Assembly (NCBI RefSeq): GCF_004319545.1
Contig: NZ_CP036313.1
Coordinates: forward strand, 2,544,501-2,608,500
DNA: 64,000 bases
Source: Desulfobacter hydrogenophilus
GTDB lineage: Bacteria; Desulfobacterota; Desulfobacteria; Desulfobacterales; Desulfobacteraceae
Reading direction: 5' to 3'
Below, piece by piece: positions 36,052 through 45,229 of this stretch; position 1 is the first letter of the stretch; the number at the start of each line of letters is the position of its first letter. Under the pieces are notes generated by a model that did no database searches, was not told the origin of the DNA, and saw nothing but the letters and a program-made list of their open reading frames with translations. A program made the translations under genes and the position numbers.

Positions 36052-37017
36052 ATGGTGACCGATTCCGTGGCAATTAATATCAAAGGGTTGAGCAAAAGTT
36101 TTTCCAACGGCTGGCTGGGGAAAAAACAGGTAATCCGTGATTTGGATTTCCAGATCCGGGACAATGAGGTGTTTGGCTATCTTGGGGGCAACGGAGCCGG
36201 CAAGACCACGACATTCAAGCTGATGCTGGACCTGATACGACCGGACAAAGGGGATATCTCTTTTTGGGGGGGGGCGGCAAAGGATAGAACTAGCCGGGCC
36301 ATGATTGGATATTTGCCGGAACAACCCTATTTTTACGCTTACCTTACCGGTGCCGAGGCCCTTGATTTCTATGCCAGCCTGTTTGATCTGACAGGGGCTG
36401 AACGTAAAAAGCGGGTCAACCATTTGCTCGATCTTGTGGGACTTGCCCATGCCGGGGATACCCAGTTGCGCAAATTTTCCCGGGGCATGCTCCAGCGCAT
36501 CGGTATTGCCCAGGCCCTGGTCAATGATCCGAAACTGCTGATTTTGGATGAGCCCATGTCGGGCCTGGACCCCATGGGCCGCAAATCCATGCGCGACATT
36601 ATTCTTTCCTGCCGGGACCAGGGTAAAACCATTATTTTTTCGTCCCACATCATTTCGGATGTGGAGATGATCTGCGATCGTGCCGGCATCCTTGCTAATG
36701 GGGAACTTAAAAGTATCATCACCATGGACGATGCCATGTCGTCTCAGGATTCCACCTGGGAGATTACCTGTCAGGGCGGGCGCTTGGACTTGTCAGGCAT
36801 TGAGGGTCAAAGTAGCATTAAGCAAGTGGTTCGTGGAAACCGGCATATTATTTCAACGGGAGATAAAGAGATCGCAGACCGGGTGATGGCAGAAATTAAC
36901 CGCCAAGGTCTGGTGCTTGTCTCCTTTTCAACGGCACGCAAAAGCATAGAAGATATTTATATCAAAAGTGCGGGGCAAAACACCCGCCCTGCAGGCAGTC
37001 AACAGGATGAATATTGA
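36052..37017 (+). CDS. ABC transporter ATP-binding protein
   Basis: 321 residues. Walker A 'GGNGAGKTTTF' near residue 47, Q-loop 'YLPEQPYFY', signature 'KFSRGMLQRIGI' near 145 (the degenerate 'SRGM' form seen in ABC-2/CcmA-like exporters), Walker B 'LLILDEPMSGLDPMG' and switch 'IIFSSHIISDVEMICD'. A C-terminal extension of about 90 residues is typical of this exporter group. It overlaps the permease start by 4 bases. Confidence 0.92.
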   Translation: MVTDSVAINIKGLSKSFSNGWLGKKQVIRDLDFQIRDNEVFGYLGGNGAGKTTTFKLMLDLIRPDKGDISFWGGAAKDRTSRAMIGYLPEQPYFYAYLTGAEALDFYASLFDLTGAERKKRVNHLLDLVGLAHAGDTQLRKFSRGMLQRIGIAQALVNDPKLLILDEPMSGLDPMGRKSMRDIILSCRDQGKTIIFSSHIISDVEMICDRAGILANGELKSIITMDDAMSSQDSTWEITCQGGRLDLSGIEGQSSIKQVVRGNRHIISTGDKEIADRVMAEINRQGLVLVSFSTARKSIEDIYIKSAGQNTRPAGSQQDEY

Positions 37018-37784
37018 TGAACAAAGTGCTGGCCATCGGCCTTAATACATTTAAAGAGTCTATCCGGGATAAGATTTTTTACAGTCTTTTATTTTTTGCC
37101 GTAATTTTAATTTTATTTTCCATTGTATTAAGCAAGCTGACCCTTGGCGATCCCATGAAGATCATCAAGGATTTCGGGCTTGGGTCCATATCCATCGGCG
37201 GCACCCTTATCGCCATTTTTGTGGGCATTGGTATGGTGTACAAGGAGATGGAAAAGCGCACCATTTACATTATTCTTTCCAAGCCGTTGGCCCGGTGGCA
37301 GTTTCTCATGGGCAAATATTTAGGACTCAGCCTGACCATTCTGGTGGAAGTTGCGGTGATGACAGTGTTGTTGTTTGCCCTTTGTTTCGTATATGAGAAA
37401 ATAGTGCCATGGCCTCTGTTAACAGCCATTGTGCCCATTTACATTGAAATATTGGTCATCCTGGCCTTTGCTCTTTTTTTCTCCGCCTTTTCAAGCCCGT
37501 TTTTAAGCGGCATGTTTACCCTGGCTATTTTTATCATCGGGCATTTTACCCAGGATTTAAGACTGCTTGCCAAAGCATCCGAAGACACTGTGTTTAAGGC
37601 CCTGGCAGATGGGGCCTATTATATCCTGCCCAATCTTGAGCGTCTAAACTACAAGACCCGGGTGGTCCATGATCTGGCCATCCCGGGTCAGGAACTTGGG
37701 TTAAGCTTTGTTTATGCGGTCAGTTACATTGCCGTTGTGCTGATTACGGCAGTCTTTATCTTTGAAAATAAAGATATATCGTAA
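37014..37784 (+). CDS. ABC-2-type transporter permease
   Basis: 256 residues with six hydrophobic segments ('IFYSLLFFAVILILFSIVL', 'SISIGGTLIAIFVGIGMVY', 'SLTILVEVAVMTVLLFALCFVY', 'TAIVPIYIEILVILAFALFFSAF', 'LSGMFTLAIFIIGHFT', 'FVYAVSYIAVVLITAVFIF'). 'EKRTIYIILSKPLARWQFLMGKYLGL' is a conserved cytoplasmic segment of this type. It dimerises with the upstream ATPase. A truncated, frameshifted copy occupies 39893-40441. Confidence 0.88.
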   Translation: MMNKVLAIGLNTFKESIRDKIFYSLLFFAVILILFSIVLSKLTLGDPMKIIKDFGLGSISIGGTLIAIFVGIGMVYKEMEKRTIYIILSKPLARWQFLMGKYLGLSLTILVEVAVMTVLLFALCFVYEKIVPWPLLTAIVPIYIEILVILAFALFFSAFSSPFLSGMFTLAIFIIGHFTQDLRLLAKASEDTVFKALADGAYYILPNLERLNYKTRVVHDLAIPGQELGLSFVYAVSYIAVVLITAVFIFENKDIS

Positions 37785-38238
37785 TTTTTACAATTATTTC
37801 CAGTAGAGTATCTGCCTTCTGGTGGTTGTTGGCAGAAAAATAAGCAGTCTCTCTGTTTCGGCATTTAACCCTTCGGACCATGTCGTTCTTCTGTTGTCAT
37901 TTTTAGTGAAGTCTGTCTCCTTATACTGTGCTGAGTATCACCACCGAGGCAGACGGCACGGGACGGGGTAAAATGCCTAATACAAAAATCCAAACAAATA
38001 TAAAAAAATAATCCCCCGCACTTATTGAGAATTTACAATATATTCTGTTAGTTTATTGATAAAATTATAAATTATTTCAACACCTTTTATAGGTCTGTTT
38101 CAAAGGAAAGAGTTGATAGTTTTTTGTACAAATAGTAATAAAAGGTATTACTTCTCTTACTAAAAATGGAGGATAATTGGCCTTTTTTCTTTTTTAAAGT
38201 ATATGAAAAAATGCCTTTTTTAAACTGGAGAAATAGCC
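37785..38238. other. Gene-free stretch between permease and Uma2 genes
   Basis: 454 bases without a supportable gene, increasingly AT-rich towards the right. A 12-base match AATTTACAATAT (near 38031 and near 35033) hints that this DNA is related to the leader of the TPR operon, which is copied elsewhere nearby. No tRNA, riboswitch or clear promoter was recognised. Confidence 0.5.
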
Positions 38239-38835
38239 ATGAACCAGCAGCGGCAAGAAAAAAAATGGATGAGCCCGGAAGAATACCTTGCATTTGAAAA
38301 AAACTCAGAGATCAAGCATGAGTTTTTTGACGGCGAGATGTTTGCCATGACCGGGGCCAGTTTAAACCACAATCGGATCAGTAGAAATATAGAACGAGAA
38401 TTGGGGGTGCTGCTAAAGGGATCTTCATGTGAAAATCTATCCAGCGACATGCGGGTTAAAATCCAGGCAAAGGAACAATATACTTATCCTGATATTGTCA
38501 TTGCCTGTGACGATCTCCTTTTGGAAGAAATTAATGGGGTTGAGACCCTGCTTAACCCTGTCGTTATTATTGAAATTCTTTCGGACTCAACTGAAGCATA
38601 TGACCGGGGGAAAAAGTTCTCCCGTTACCGGCTCATATCTTCGCTTCAGGAGTATATCCTGGTCTCCCAGAACCATTGCCAGGTTGAAAGATTTATTCGT
38701 GGAGATGATAGCTGGAGATACTTCTCCTATGAGGACATGAAGCAGAACGTTAGGATTGATTCTGTTGATGCTGAGCTGCTGTTATCAGATATATACTACC
38801 GGGTTGAGTTTGAAGTTGGTGGGGACTCGATTTAA
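38239..38835 (+). CDS. Uma2-family (DUF820) putative restriction-endonuclease-fold protein
   Basis: 198 residues. 'MSPEEYLAFEKNSEIKHEFFDGEMFAMTGAS', 'HNRISRNIERELGVLL', 'YTYPDIVIACDD', 'NPVVIIEILSDSTEAYDRGKKFSRYRLISSLQEYILVSQ' match Uma2/DUF820 proteins, where the Asp, Glu-x-Leu and following Lys/Arg form a PD-(D/E)XK-like site; these look intact. CTGGAG precedes the ATG. The family is scattered, multi-copy and of unknown biological role. Confidence 0.9.
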   Translation: MNQQRQEKKWMSPEEYLAFEKNSEIKHEFFDGEMFAMTGASLNHNRISRNIERELGVLLKGSSCENLSSDMRVKIQAKEQYTYPDIVIACDDLLLEEINGVETLLNPVVIIEILSDSTEAYDRGKKFSRYRLISSLQEYILVSQNHCQVERFIRGDDSWRYFSYEDMKQNVRIDSVDAELLLSDIYYRVEFEVGGDSI

Positions 38836-38921
38836 ATAGCAAAACCCAATATATGACAACCAAATCGTCGATGCCTCTCAAGGAAACTGTATAGTGGACC
38901 CCGGAATCTTCCCTGGTAAGC

Positions 38922-38970
38922 CCGGAAAAAACGGTGATTTTGTATTGTGCTACCTGAATTAAAAAAATAG
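38922..38970 (+). pseudogene. Copy of the 5' end of the TPR gene
   Basis: About 49 bases here match 35087-35137 at roughly 85 percent identity by eye, including the shared CGGTGATTTT and the GTG start region ('GTGCTACCTGAATT' against 'GTGCCACCTGAATT'). The frame breaks at once. It is the left end of the decayed duplicate that resumes at 39735; the PIN/antitoxin module occupies the gap. Confidence 0.7.
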
Positions 38971-39028
38971 CGGATACCACATAATCACATTGTAAAAATC
39001 ACAAATCAAGGTTTGACTCCTGCCCTTC

Positions 39029-39256
39029 TTAAATATAATCCTCCCAGATGTCTGTTACCGGCTTGATAACTTCGTCCGGCGGAACAAGCAGTTTGGGTTT
39101 TTCAGAAAGTTGGTTGCGCCAGTCCTGTTTTTTGATGGGGCTTAAATATGCCACTTTTTTTTTGTTATGGGTGACCACGATCTGCTCACCGGATTCAACC
39201 CGTTTTAATATTTCAAAAAGTTTTCCCCTCAGGCTGGTTGCTGAGATATTAATCAT
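39029..39256 (-). CDS. Phd/YefM-type antitoxin, second gene of a toxin-first pair
   Basis: 75 residues from the ATG at 39256 (GGGAG 7 bases upstream; the ATG at 39262 is too close to it). 'NISATSLRGKLFEILKRVESGEQIVVTHNKKKVAYLSPIKK' is the Phd/YefM DNA-binding fold. The tail 'VTDIWEDYI' is acidic and would bind the toxin. On this strand it follows the PIN gene by 18 bases, the opposite of the usual antitoxin-first order. Confidence 0.85.
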   Translation of the reverse strand: MINISATSLRGKLFEILKRVESGEQIVVTHNKKKVAYLSPIKKQDWRNQLSEKPKLLVPPDEVIKPVTDIWEDYI

Positions 39257-39274
39257 AGTCATCTCCCTCTTTTT

Positions 39275-39667
39275 TTATATCCAGAAGGTTTTCACATCAT
39301 ACTGATTTATGGTTTCATCCTTCGTCACAAGTAGGCAATTCCTGTTTAACGCCTGTGCGATCAACAGCCGGTCAAAGGGATCTTTATGCAGATCTGGAAG
39401 ATTAACGGATTCAATCATTTCCCCGGCTCCGGGAGCCATCAATTTTATGTTGGAACAATCCATCACATTTGACTGCCATTTAGTGACATCTGCCAATTGA
39501 ATATGACCTTTCTTGACAAGCAGAGCAATTTCCCAAAAAGAAATTGGCGAAACATAAAGATTTTCCATTTCATTTTGTTCATCAAGAAACGAGACGAATT
39601 GATTGGAAATATTTTCTTTGTTGACCCAGAAAATCAATGCATGGGTATCTAACAGATAGCTGTCCAC
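39275..39667 (-). CDS. PIN-domain toxin
   Basis: 130 residues. The acidic set is Asp in 'YLLDTHALIFW', Glu in 'SFWEIALLVKKG', Asp in 'KDPFDRLLIAQAL' and Asp in 'VTKDETI', matching PIN ribonucleases of the VapC-like 'DTHALIW' group. It is the first gene of the pair, with two TATGTACAT boxes just upstream. The module lies inside the decayed duplicate of the TPR/permease locus, suggesting insertion by recombination. Confidence 0.9.
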   Translation of the reverse strand: MDSYLLDTHALIFWVNKENISNQFVSFLDEQNEMENLYVSPISFWEIALLVKKGHIQLADVTKWQSNVMDCSNIKLMAPGAGEMIESVNLPDLHKDPFDRLLIAQALNRNCLLVTKDETINQYDVKTFWI

Positions 39668-39692
39668 TAATCCTCTCTCCTCATTCTCATAT

Positions 39693-39723
39693 TATGTACA
39701 TGGTTATATAATAATATGTACAT
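39693..39723. promoter_or_regulatory. TATGTACAT direct repeats, candidate operator of the PIN module
   Basis: The palindromic nonamer-like site TATGTACAT occurs at 39693-39701 and 39715-39723. Start-to-start distance is 22 bases, two helical turns, so two dimers could bind the same face. The boxes lie 26-56 bases before the toxin start, where an autoregulating antitoxin would bind. Confidence 0.55.
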
Positions 39724-39734
39724 ATGTATGTGTC

Positions 39735-40441
39735 AATTACCTGACTGCCGCCCATTATTTGGAACAGGCCACAAAGTTCCCCAAAAGTTCCTCTTACTTG
39801 CCCCGTCTGGTGGTACGGCTTCATTAGGTGATCCATCGCCAATATGAAGAGGCTGAAACAGGGGCTTGATGCATTTGTTTTAGGCAAGCTGACCCTTGGC
39901 GATCCCACGAAGATCATCAAGGATTTCGGGCTTGGGGCCATATCCATCGGCGGCACCCTTATCGCCATTTTTGTGGGCATTGGTATGGTGTACAAGGAGA
40001 TGGAAAAGCGCACCATTTACATTATTCTTTCCAAGCTATTGGCCCGGTGGCAGTTTCTCATGGGCAAATATTTAGGGCTCAGCCTGACCATTTTGGTGGA
40101 AGTTGCGGTGATGACTGTCTTGTCGTTTGCCCTTTTTTTCTCCGCCTTTTCAAGCCCGTTTTTAAGCGGTATGTTTACCTTGGCCATTTTTATTATTGGG
40201 CATTTTACCCAGGATTTGAGACTGCTTGCCAAAGCATCCGAAGACTCTGTGTTTAGGGCCCTGGCAGACGGGGCCTATTATATCCTGCCCAGTCTTGAGC
40301 GTCTAAACTACAAGACCCGGGTGGTCCATGATCTGGCCATCCCGGGTCAGGTAAATTGGGTTAAGTTTTATTTATGCGGTCTGCTACGCCGCTCTGATTC
40401 TTACGGCTGCTGTGTTAATTTTTGAACGGCGGGATATTACA
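39735..40441 (+). pseudogene. Decayed fusion copy of the TPR and permease genes
   Basis: 39735-39818 matches 35566-35650 of the TPR gene; a jump then leads to text matching about 35758-35820, and another to the permease from about 37130. The ABC ATPase gene is missing altogether. Within the permease part a 96-base in-frame deletion occurred between similar TTTGCCCTTT/TTTGCTCTTT stretches, and one extra base near 40352 shifts the end into 'VNWVKFYLCG'. An open frame of 193 residues survives at 39844-40425 but lacks a transporter membrane segment. Confidence 0.85.
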
Positions 40442-40473
40442 TAAATCTCGCCCCGGATTTTTTGATTTTAAAA

Positions 40474-40890
40474 TCAGTTTAAACTGGATTTGTACATTTG
40501 TCTTTGACGCTTGGGTAAAAGGTTCAGAGCTTTTTTAATACCCTTTCCTTTGTATACAATGACTCTATGTGTAATCCAGAGGCCATCCTTTCCCTGGGTT
40601 TTCATTTCCACGGTAACCGGAATTCCTTCCTTGATATTGGCTGTGCCGGTTCGGGTTAAAATGGCATTCCCGGATTTGTCATAATTGCCTGTATCAAGGA
40701 ATATAGCGTTTATGGTGCCAATTCCAATATCATCAATCTGCATATACCGGCTTGAAGCGGACCATTCCTGGACAAGGGCTGTGAATGTCCAGTAGTCAGT
40801 CTTTTCCGCCTGCCCGGCCATGCTTAAAGGGCTGCCTGCGGCAAGTATTCCTATAATCATACCGATGATGAACAATTTGCCTGGTTTCAT
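40474..40890 (-). CDS. Small exported protein of unknown function
   Basis: 138 residues. A signal peptide ('MKPGKLFIIGMIIGILAAGSP' then 'SMAGQA') leads to a beta-rich domain 'TDYWTFTALVQEW', 'RYMQIDDIGIGTINAIFLD', 'ILTRTGTANIKEGIPVTVEMK', 'WITHRVIVYKG'. The ATG at 40890 has AAGGA at good spacing. It follows pilY1 by 95 bases on the same strand and may be a pilus accessory protein by position alone. Confidence 0.6.
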   Translation of the reverse strand: MKPGKLFIIGMIIGILAAGSPLSMAGQAEKTDYWTFTALVQEWSASSRYMQIDDIGIGTINAIFLDTGNYDKSGNAILTRTGTANIKEGIPVTVEMKTQGKDGLWITHRVIVYKGKGIKKALNLLPKRQRQMYKSSLN

Positions 40891-40984
40891 GACCATATCC
40901 TTATGAGTTATATTTAAATCGTCAATATTAATAGAATAGGAGATATTCCTAATAGCTGTCAGCTAACAGCCCGCCCTAAGGGCG

Positions 40985-43900
40985 TTAATTTAAGTCCTGT
41001 TGCCACGACTTTAGCGTGGTGTCCTGATCCGGCAGATTTACCTGGATTAGGCCGGGATCACCATCATCATCATCATCATCATCTGAAGAAAGGGGCGCTT
41101 CTCCGCTGAGCAACCCTCCTGTCCCACCCACAGCAATATTATTGCCGTAAATGGCAATGGTGTCAGAGGGTCTACCACCGCCAAGATAGAACCCGACGAC
41201 TTGGTGTTTATCGCCGCTGTCGTCCTCAACTGTTTTATCCGCGTCATCAATGGTCCCGTCTCCATTAATATCAAAGACCGGGTCGCTCAGGGTTTCCCCG
41301 GTTTCCCAGTCCACGGCAAGTATCCATGCATCGCCGTTTCCTTCACATACATCTCCGTCGGGAACAAAGGTAACGATAAAGACAATACCTGAGGTAATCA
41401 GTGGCTGGGTGATGATACGCTCACTCGGATTGCCGGAGGATGACGTATACAGTTTTATTGCCCAGGGTTTTTCATCGGTTAATGCCGAGTGTGTTGTTGA
41501 TGGATTGCAGTCCCCGTTTGTGTCAGGGGAACTGCATGAAATGGTCCGGTATGTGTATTTGTCGCTGTCCACATCACCGTCACCATCCATATCAACTCTG
41601 TCGCCGTCGGCATCCAGGGAATAGGCTTCCACAATATCTGTTTCCAGCAAGGCCAGGTTGCTTAAGGTATAAGGTGCTGAACCGTCGTCATTGATTGCCG
41701 CATTTTTATCATACAACCCGTAAAAATACTGCTGGCTGGTGCTGACCTTGTCCGCCTGTTCCGAGTATTGACCCGTACCGAAATATACCCATAGATTACC
41801 GTCACTGTCATATGCGTATGACGGTGTAGCCGATATCGGTGTGCTGTGGTCTGTGTTGCCTGAATTAAAGAGAATGTCGGAATCCGGAACTTCGTTGAAC
41901 CCAATTCCTGATACACGGTAAAGATTGCCGTATAGATTGCCTATGTAAATATTGTCGTAAATATAGTCGTCATTGTGAGTGTCCACAACAAGGGGGGATG
42001 AGGTTTTATCATCAAGGAGGGTGGTAGGTGACAATTTTACCTTATAAATATCGTTACCGTCGGTATCCACCCATACACTGGATTCATTGTAACTTTTTAC
42101 TGCAAACAGATAGGCCTCTTTGTTGGATTGGTCAGAAGTGCTTTCAGCTTCCCCGGAACCAAAAAAGGTGACCCACCCCGTGGACGGGGTACCGTTTGAA
42201 ACTCTGGCGGTTACCGGATCGGAGGTGGCAAGTCCCAGCTCGGTATCCGTAAACTCCCATAGAAATTTTGATTTGATATTATCTGCTGCATCAAAATCTT
42301 CGCTATGGGTAATGTCAAGGCTGAAAAACGCGCTGCCGCCTTTGCCAAGGCCGGTGGTCAGGATTGTGCGCCACCCGGTGGTTGAATTCACATAAATATC
42401 TGCCAGCTCGGGTGAGCCGTCCAGAAGAAATTGGTGGCAGTAAGAGGATGAACACATATCTTGGGCAGGATCGCTTTCAGCATTGGCCAGCTTTGACGCC
42501 ACAGCATCGGGATAGAATCTCCATTTTTCAACACCGTCTTCCAATTGGAATGCATGGAGTGCTCCGTCGTTGGCCCCGATATAGACCATGGCAGCACGAT
42601 TGTATACCGTCGAGTTGTATTTGAACGTAAAATAGTCGTCAAATTTGTAATAATAGGGGGGGACACTGCTGACAATGGCCGGGGCTGAATTGATAATATC
42701 CCCTAAGTCCTTGCACAAAAAATTGTCCCCTTCAATGGAAGCATCCGTATATTTTGAAACATACCCGCTGGATGAGCTGTCATAGATAAACCCGTTAATG
42801 GTGGCAGGCAACACATCCGCAGCCTTCCAAAGGTAATCGCTTTCCAGAACGCCTGTAAATGCGTTGAATTTAGTGGCTGAAAGGTTTCCTGTCCAGTCAG
42901 TGGCATCAAAAGAGGCATTTAAAAGGATTGCACCGTCTGTTGCTGAGGTGGAAAGGGCCGGAGATGCGCCATGGAACATCTGGGCTTTGACACTTGATAC
43001 AATATCGGTCATGGCTGCGATGAATTCTGCCTCGTTCTGGGCCATGAACGGAACAGCTGTGCCGTCTTCCTCTTCGTGCAGATGATACAGGTAGTCGTCT
43101 TCACTCTCCTCTCCGGCCGTCTGCATTTTTTGAACAATTCGATCCAGCTGGGTGGCGTTGCTCAGCCCAAAGCCCACGGTAACGACAGTAATCCCTTCAT
43201 CAATCAGATCTTCCATCACATCGTCTATTTTAGTATTGTTTGTGCCGGTGTTGCCTATGCCGTCCGTTATGATAACAAGTATCCGGGGTTGGCAGGAAAC
43301 TTGTGTAAAATATTCTTTGTAATAATTGTCTTTTCTGGTTGCCTGAAAATATTCCAGGCCTGCACGCATACAGGGAACCAACGGGGTCCAACCGTTTGCA
43401 TTGCCGTCATCGGCTTTATCCTGTAACGCGGTTTGGTGGTCGTCATCATGGGTGTGGCAACCGATCCGGTAGTTGGTGTAATAGTTGGATGAGGTGCCGT
43501 CGTCGCTAGACGATCCATTTCCTCCGGCCCAGGTGGCAAACCCCCATTCAATGGTCTGGTCTTCGAACAGCTGGGCCAGCACATCTTCTGCAATGGCAAT
43601 ACGGGATTTGTTTTGACCGTTTCCAACACTCATTGAGCTGGACATACTGCCGGATGTGTCCAACTGAACCATGATGGCAGGAGAAACGATGTTTTCTGCA
43701 AATAAAGGGATTGAGCCACATGAAGAGGTGGTTGGGACATGTTGAACCGTCAATGAGATCGTCACGGTCAGCGGCGCATTTAACACCGAGCCACCGGAAC
43801 TTGTAAATGTTATCACCCCGGTATGATTACCTGCTGAAAGGCTTGTGGTATCGAAAGTAACGGTCACGGTATGGGATTCACCGACCTCCAGGGCCGGGAC

Positions 43901-44689
43901 GGGATCGGATACTGAAAGCCAGGTGGAATCGCTGGTTGCAGTGCCTGTGCTGGTGGCATCGGACACCCCGGAATTCGTGATGGTAAACGTTATATCTGCT
44001 GCATTATAGGCCTGGTAGCAGGAGGCCTCAATGGTGGTGGTGTCTAAGGTCCATAAAGCACCGGAATCGTCGGTTGACGGATCTATTTCGGTTTTGTTTG
44101 CGACCGTGCTGTCATTCAGACTGGAATAATAATTGTTGGTGATGAAAAAGCCGTCTATAATGGAATTGGACTCCCGCATGGCGATTTTTAATGTGTGATA
44201 TCCTGCTGTGTCAACGGTGATGGTGTTATTGCTGCCCACTTGCATGGATTTCGTCCAAACAAAGGAATCGTAATGTCCACCATAGTTCCAGGCCTTCCAT
44301 GTGTCATCATCCACCGTAAAAAAAATAGAGTCTGCATTGCCGTTGTAACCAATACCGCGCATCCACATGTAGTATGTGTCAGCTTCTGGAAAATATACCC
44401 TGTATTCTTTTACTTCGTTGCCGGGAGTGTTGGCAGCATAGCCGGAATTACCAGCTTTAAGAACCTTGCCGCCTTTGGAGTTGCGTATGTTGGTTTTTTT
44501 CTGGAAACGGGTGTTCGTATTTGGATTGCTGGCCAGATCCTGGGAACCGGAGTAATTTTCTGCTTCAATATAAGTCCCTTCAGGATCAATAATGGACGAT
44601 GCCGTTACCGTTTGGGGGCAGACCCCGGCCAAAACAGCTGATAGAAAAATAAAAGATAATAGACGGCGGATGATATACTTTTTTTTCAT
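40985..44689 (-). CDS. pilY1: PilY1-type pilus tip adhesin with carbohydrate-binding-like and BACON-like N-terminal domains
   Basis: 1234 residues. After a signal peptide (1-30) comes a CBM6-like beta domain (about 35-195: 'YIEAENYSGSQD', 'YMWMRGIGYNGNADSIFFTVDD', 'GYHTLKIAMRES'), a BACON-like Ig domain (about 215-320, 'STWLSVSD', 'GNHTGVITFTSSGG'), a von Willebrand A domain with MIDAS 'LDTSGSMSSS' near 345, and the PilY1 beta-propeller ('GANDGALHAFQLEDGVEKWRF' near 690). A calcium-binding 'DADGDRVDMDGDGDVD' loop lies near 1045. PilY1 caps pili and controls retraction and adhesion. A run of seven Asp codons is near the end. Confidence 0.9.
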   Translation of the reverse strand: MKKKYIIRRLLSFIFLSAVLAGVCPQTVTASSIIDPEGTYIEAENYSGSQDLASNPNTNTRFQKKTNIRNSKGGKVLKAGNSGYAANTPGNEVKEYRVYFPEADTYYMWMRGIGYNGNADSIFFTVDDDTWKAWNYGGHYDSFVWTKSMQVGSNNTITVDTAGYHTLKIAMRESNSIIDGFFITNNYYSSLNDSTVANKTEIDPSTDDSGALWTLDTTTIEASCYQAYNAADITFTITNSGVSDATSTGTATSDSTWLSVSDPVPALEVGESHTVTVTFDTTSLSAGNHTGVITFTSSGGSVLNAPLTVTISLTVQHVPTTSSCGSIPLFAENIVSPAIMVQLDTSGSMSSSMSVGNGQNKSRIAIAEDVLAQLFEDQTIEWGFATWAGGNGSSSDDGTSSNYYTNYRIGCHTHDDDHQTALQDKADDGNANGWTPLVPCMRAGLEYFQATRKDNYYKEYFTQVSCQPRILVIITDGIGNTGTNNTKIDDVMEDLIDEGITVVTVGFGLSNATQLDRIVQKMQTAGEESEDDYLYHLHEEEDGTAVPFMAQNEAEFIAAMTDIVSSVKAQMFHGASPALSTSATDGAILLNASFDATDWTGNLSATKFNAFTGVLESDYLWKAADVLPATINGFIYDSSSSGYVSKYTDASIEGDNFLCKDLGDIINSAPAIVSSVPPYYYKFDDYFTFKYNSTVYNRAAMVYIGANDGALHAFQLEDGVEKWRFYPDAVASKLANAESDPAQDMCSSSYCHQFLLDGSPELADIYVNSTTGWRTILTTGLGKGGSAFFSLDITHSEDFDAADNIKSKFLWEFTDTELGLATSDPVTARVSNGTPSTGWVTFFGSGEAESTSDQSNKEAYLFAVKSYNESSVWVDTDGNDIYKVKLSPTTLLDDKTSSPLVVDTHNDDYIYDNIYIGNLYGNLYRVSGIGFNEVPDSDILFNSGNTDHSTPISATPSYAYDSDGNLWVYFGTGQYSEQADKVSTSQQYFYGLYDKNAAINDDGSAPYTLSNLALLETDIVEAYSLDADGDRVDMDGDGDVDSDKYTYRTISCSSPDTNGDCNPSTTHSALTDEKPWAIKLYTSSSGNPSERIITQPLITSGIVFIVTFVPDGDVCEGNGDAWILAVDWETGETLSDPVFDINGDGTIDDADKTVEDDSGDKHQVVGFYLGGGRPSDTIAIYGNNIAVGGTGGLLSGEAPLSSDDDDDDDGDPGLIQVNLPDQDTTLKSWQQDLN
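41062..41082. repeat. Trinucleotide repeat (CAT)7 within pilY1
   Basis: Seven CAT units on the plus strand encode seven consecutive Asp residues in PilY1. Copy-number change would keep the frame and only alter tail length. Confidence 0.85.
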
Positions 44690-44722
44690 AGGTTATCCCC
44701 TTATGTTTTGCAGATACAATGG

Positions 44723-45229
44723 TTAGTATCCGACTTGGAATACTTTTTGGACCTGTGTAATCACCTGGGCCTGCCCGTTGGCGTTGCATGTGACTTGATA
44801 TTGAAAGCTTCTGTATCCTGATGAAAAACCCTGGGCCGGTGCATCAGAATCATAAACAATCTGATACCAGTAGTTCATGTTGTTGATCACCCCGTCTGGG
44901 GGCGGGTTCGTGGAAAAATCGTCGTTTGTATTACCGTCTGAGCCGTCGCCGAAATTTCTGACCGTATCATAGTCGATCAGCGTTTTGTTGACTGCATCCG
45001 GGGGGGCGTTCAGTGCATTCAAAAAGGGACCGGCCTGTTTCCACCCGGAGTCGGCGATGATAAACCGCTGCCTTGCCATACGTTCATTACCTGTAATTTT
45101 AAGTTCAAAACTGGTGGTGTTGATGGCTGCTGTACCCATCATCGTTAAAAGGGCAAGGACAAGCAGGGTAATGACCAGGGCAAACCCCTGCTCATCCTTT
45201 AACTGATCATGGATTAACACACGTTGCAT
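44723..45229 (-). CDS. pilX: PilX-like minor pilin
   Basis: 168 residues. 'DEQGFALVITLLVLALLTMMGTAAINTTSFELKITGNERM' is the prepilin-type start of PilX: processing would occur after the Gly before 'FALVI', and position 5 of the mature protein is Ile instead of Glu, as is usual in PilX/GspK-like initiators. The C-terminal part ends 'YQVTCNANGQAQVITQVQKVFQVGY'. It shares one base with pilV (TGATG) and precedes pilY1 by 33 bases. Confidence 0.85.
   Translation of the reverse strand: MQRVLIHDQLKDEQGFALVITLLVLALLTMMGTAAINTTSFELKITGNERMARQRFIIADSGWKQAGPFLNALNAPPDAVNKTLIDYDTVRNFGDGSDGNTNDDFSTNPPPDGVINNMNYWYQIVYDSDAPAQGFSSGYRSFQYQVTCNANGQAQVITQVQKVFQVGY

Noticed and set aside
39844..40425. Intact-looking 193-codon permease
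   Set aside because: Comparison with 37014-37784 shows a missing membrane segment, a shifted C-terminus and an N-terminus made of TPR-gene debris; treated as pseudogene.
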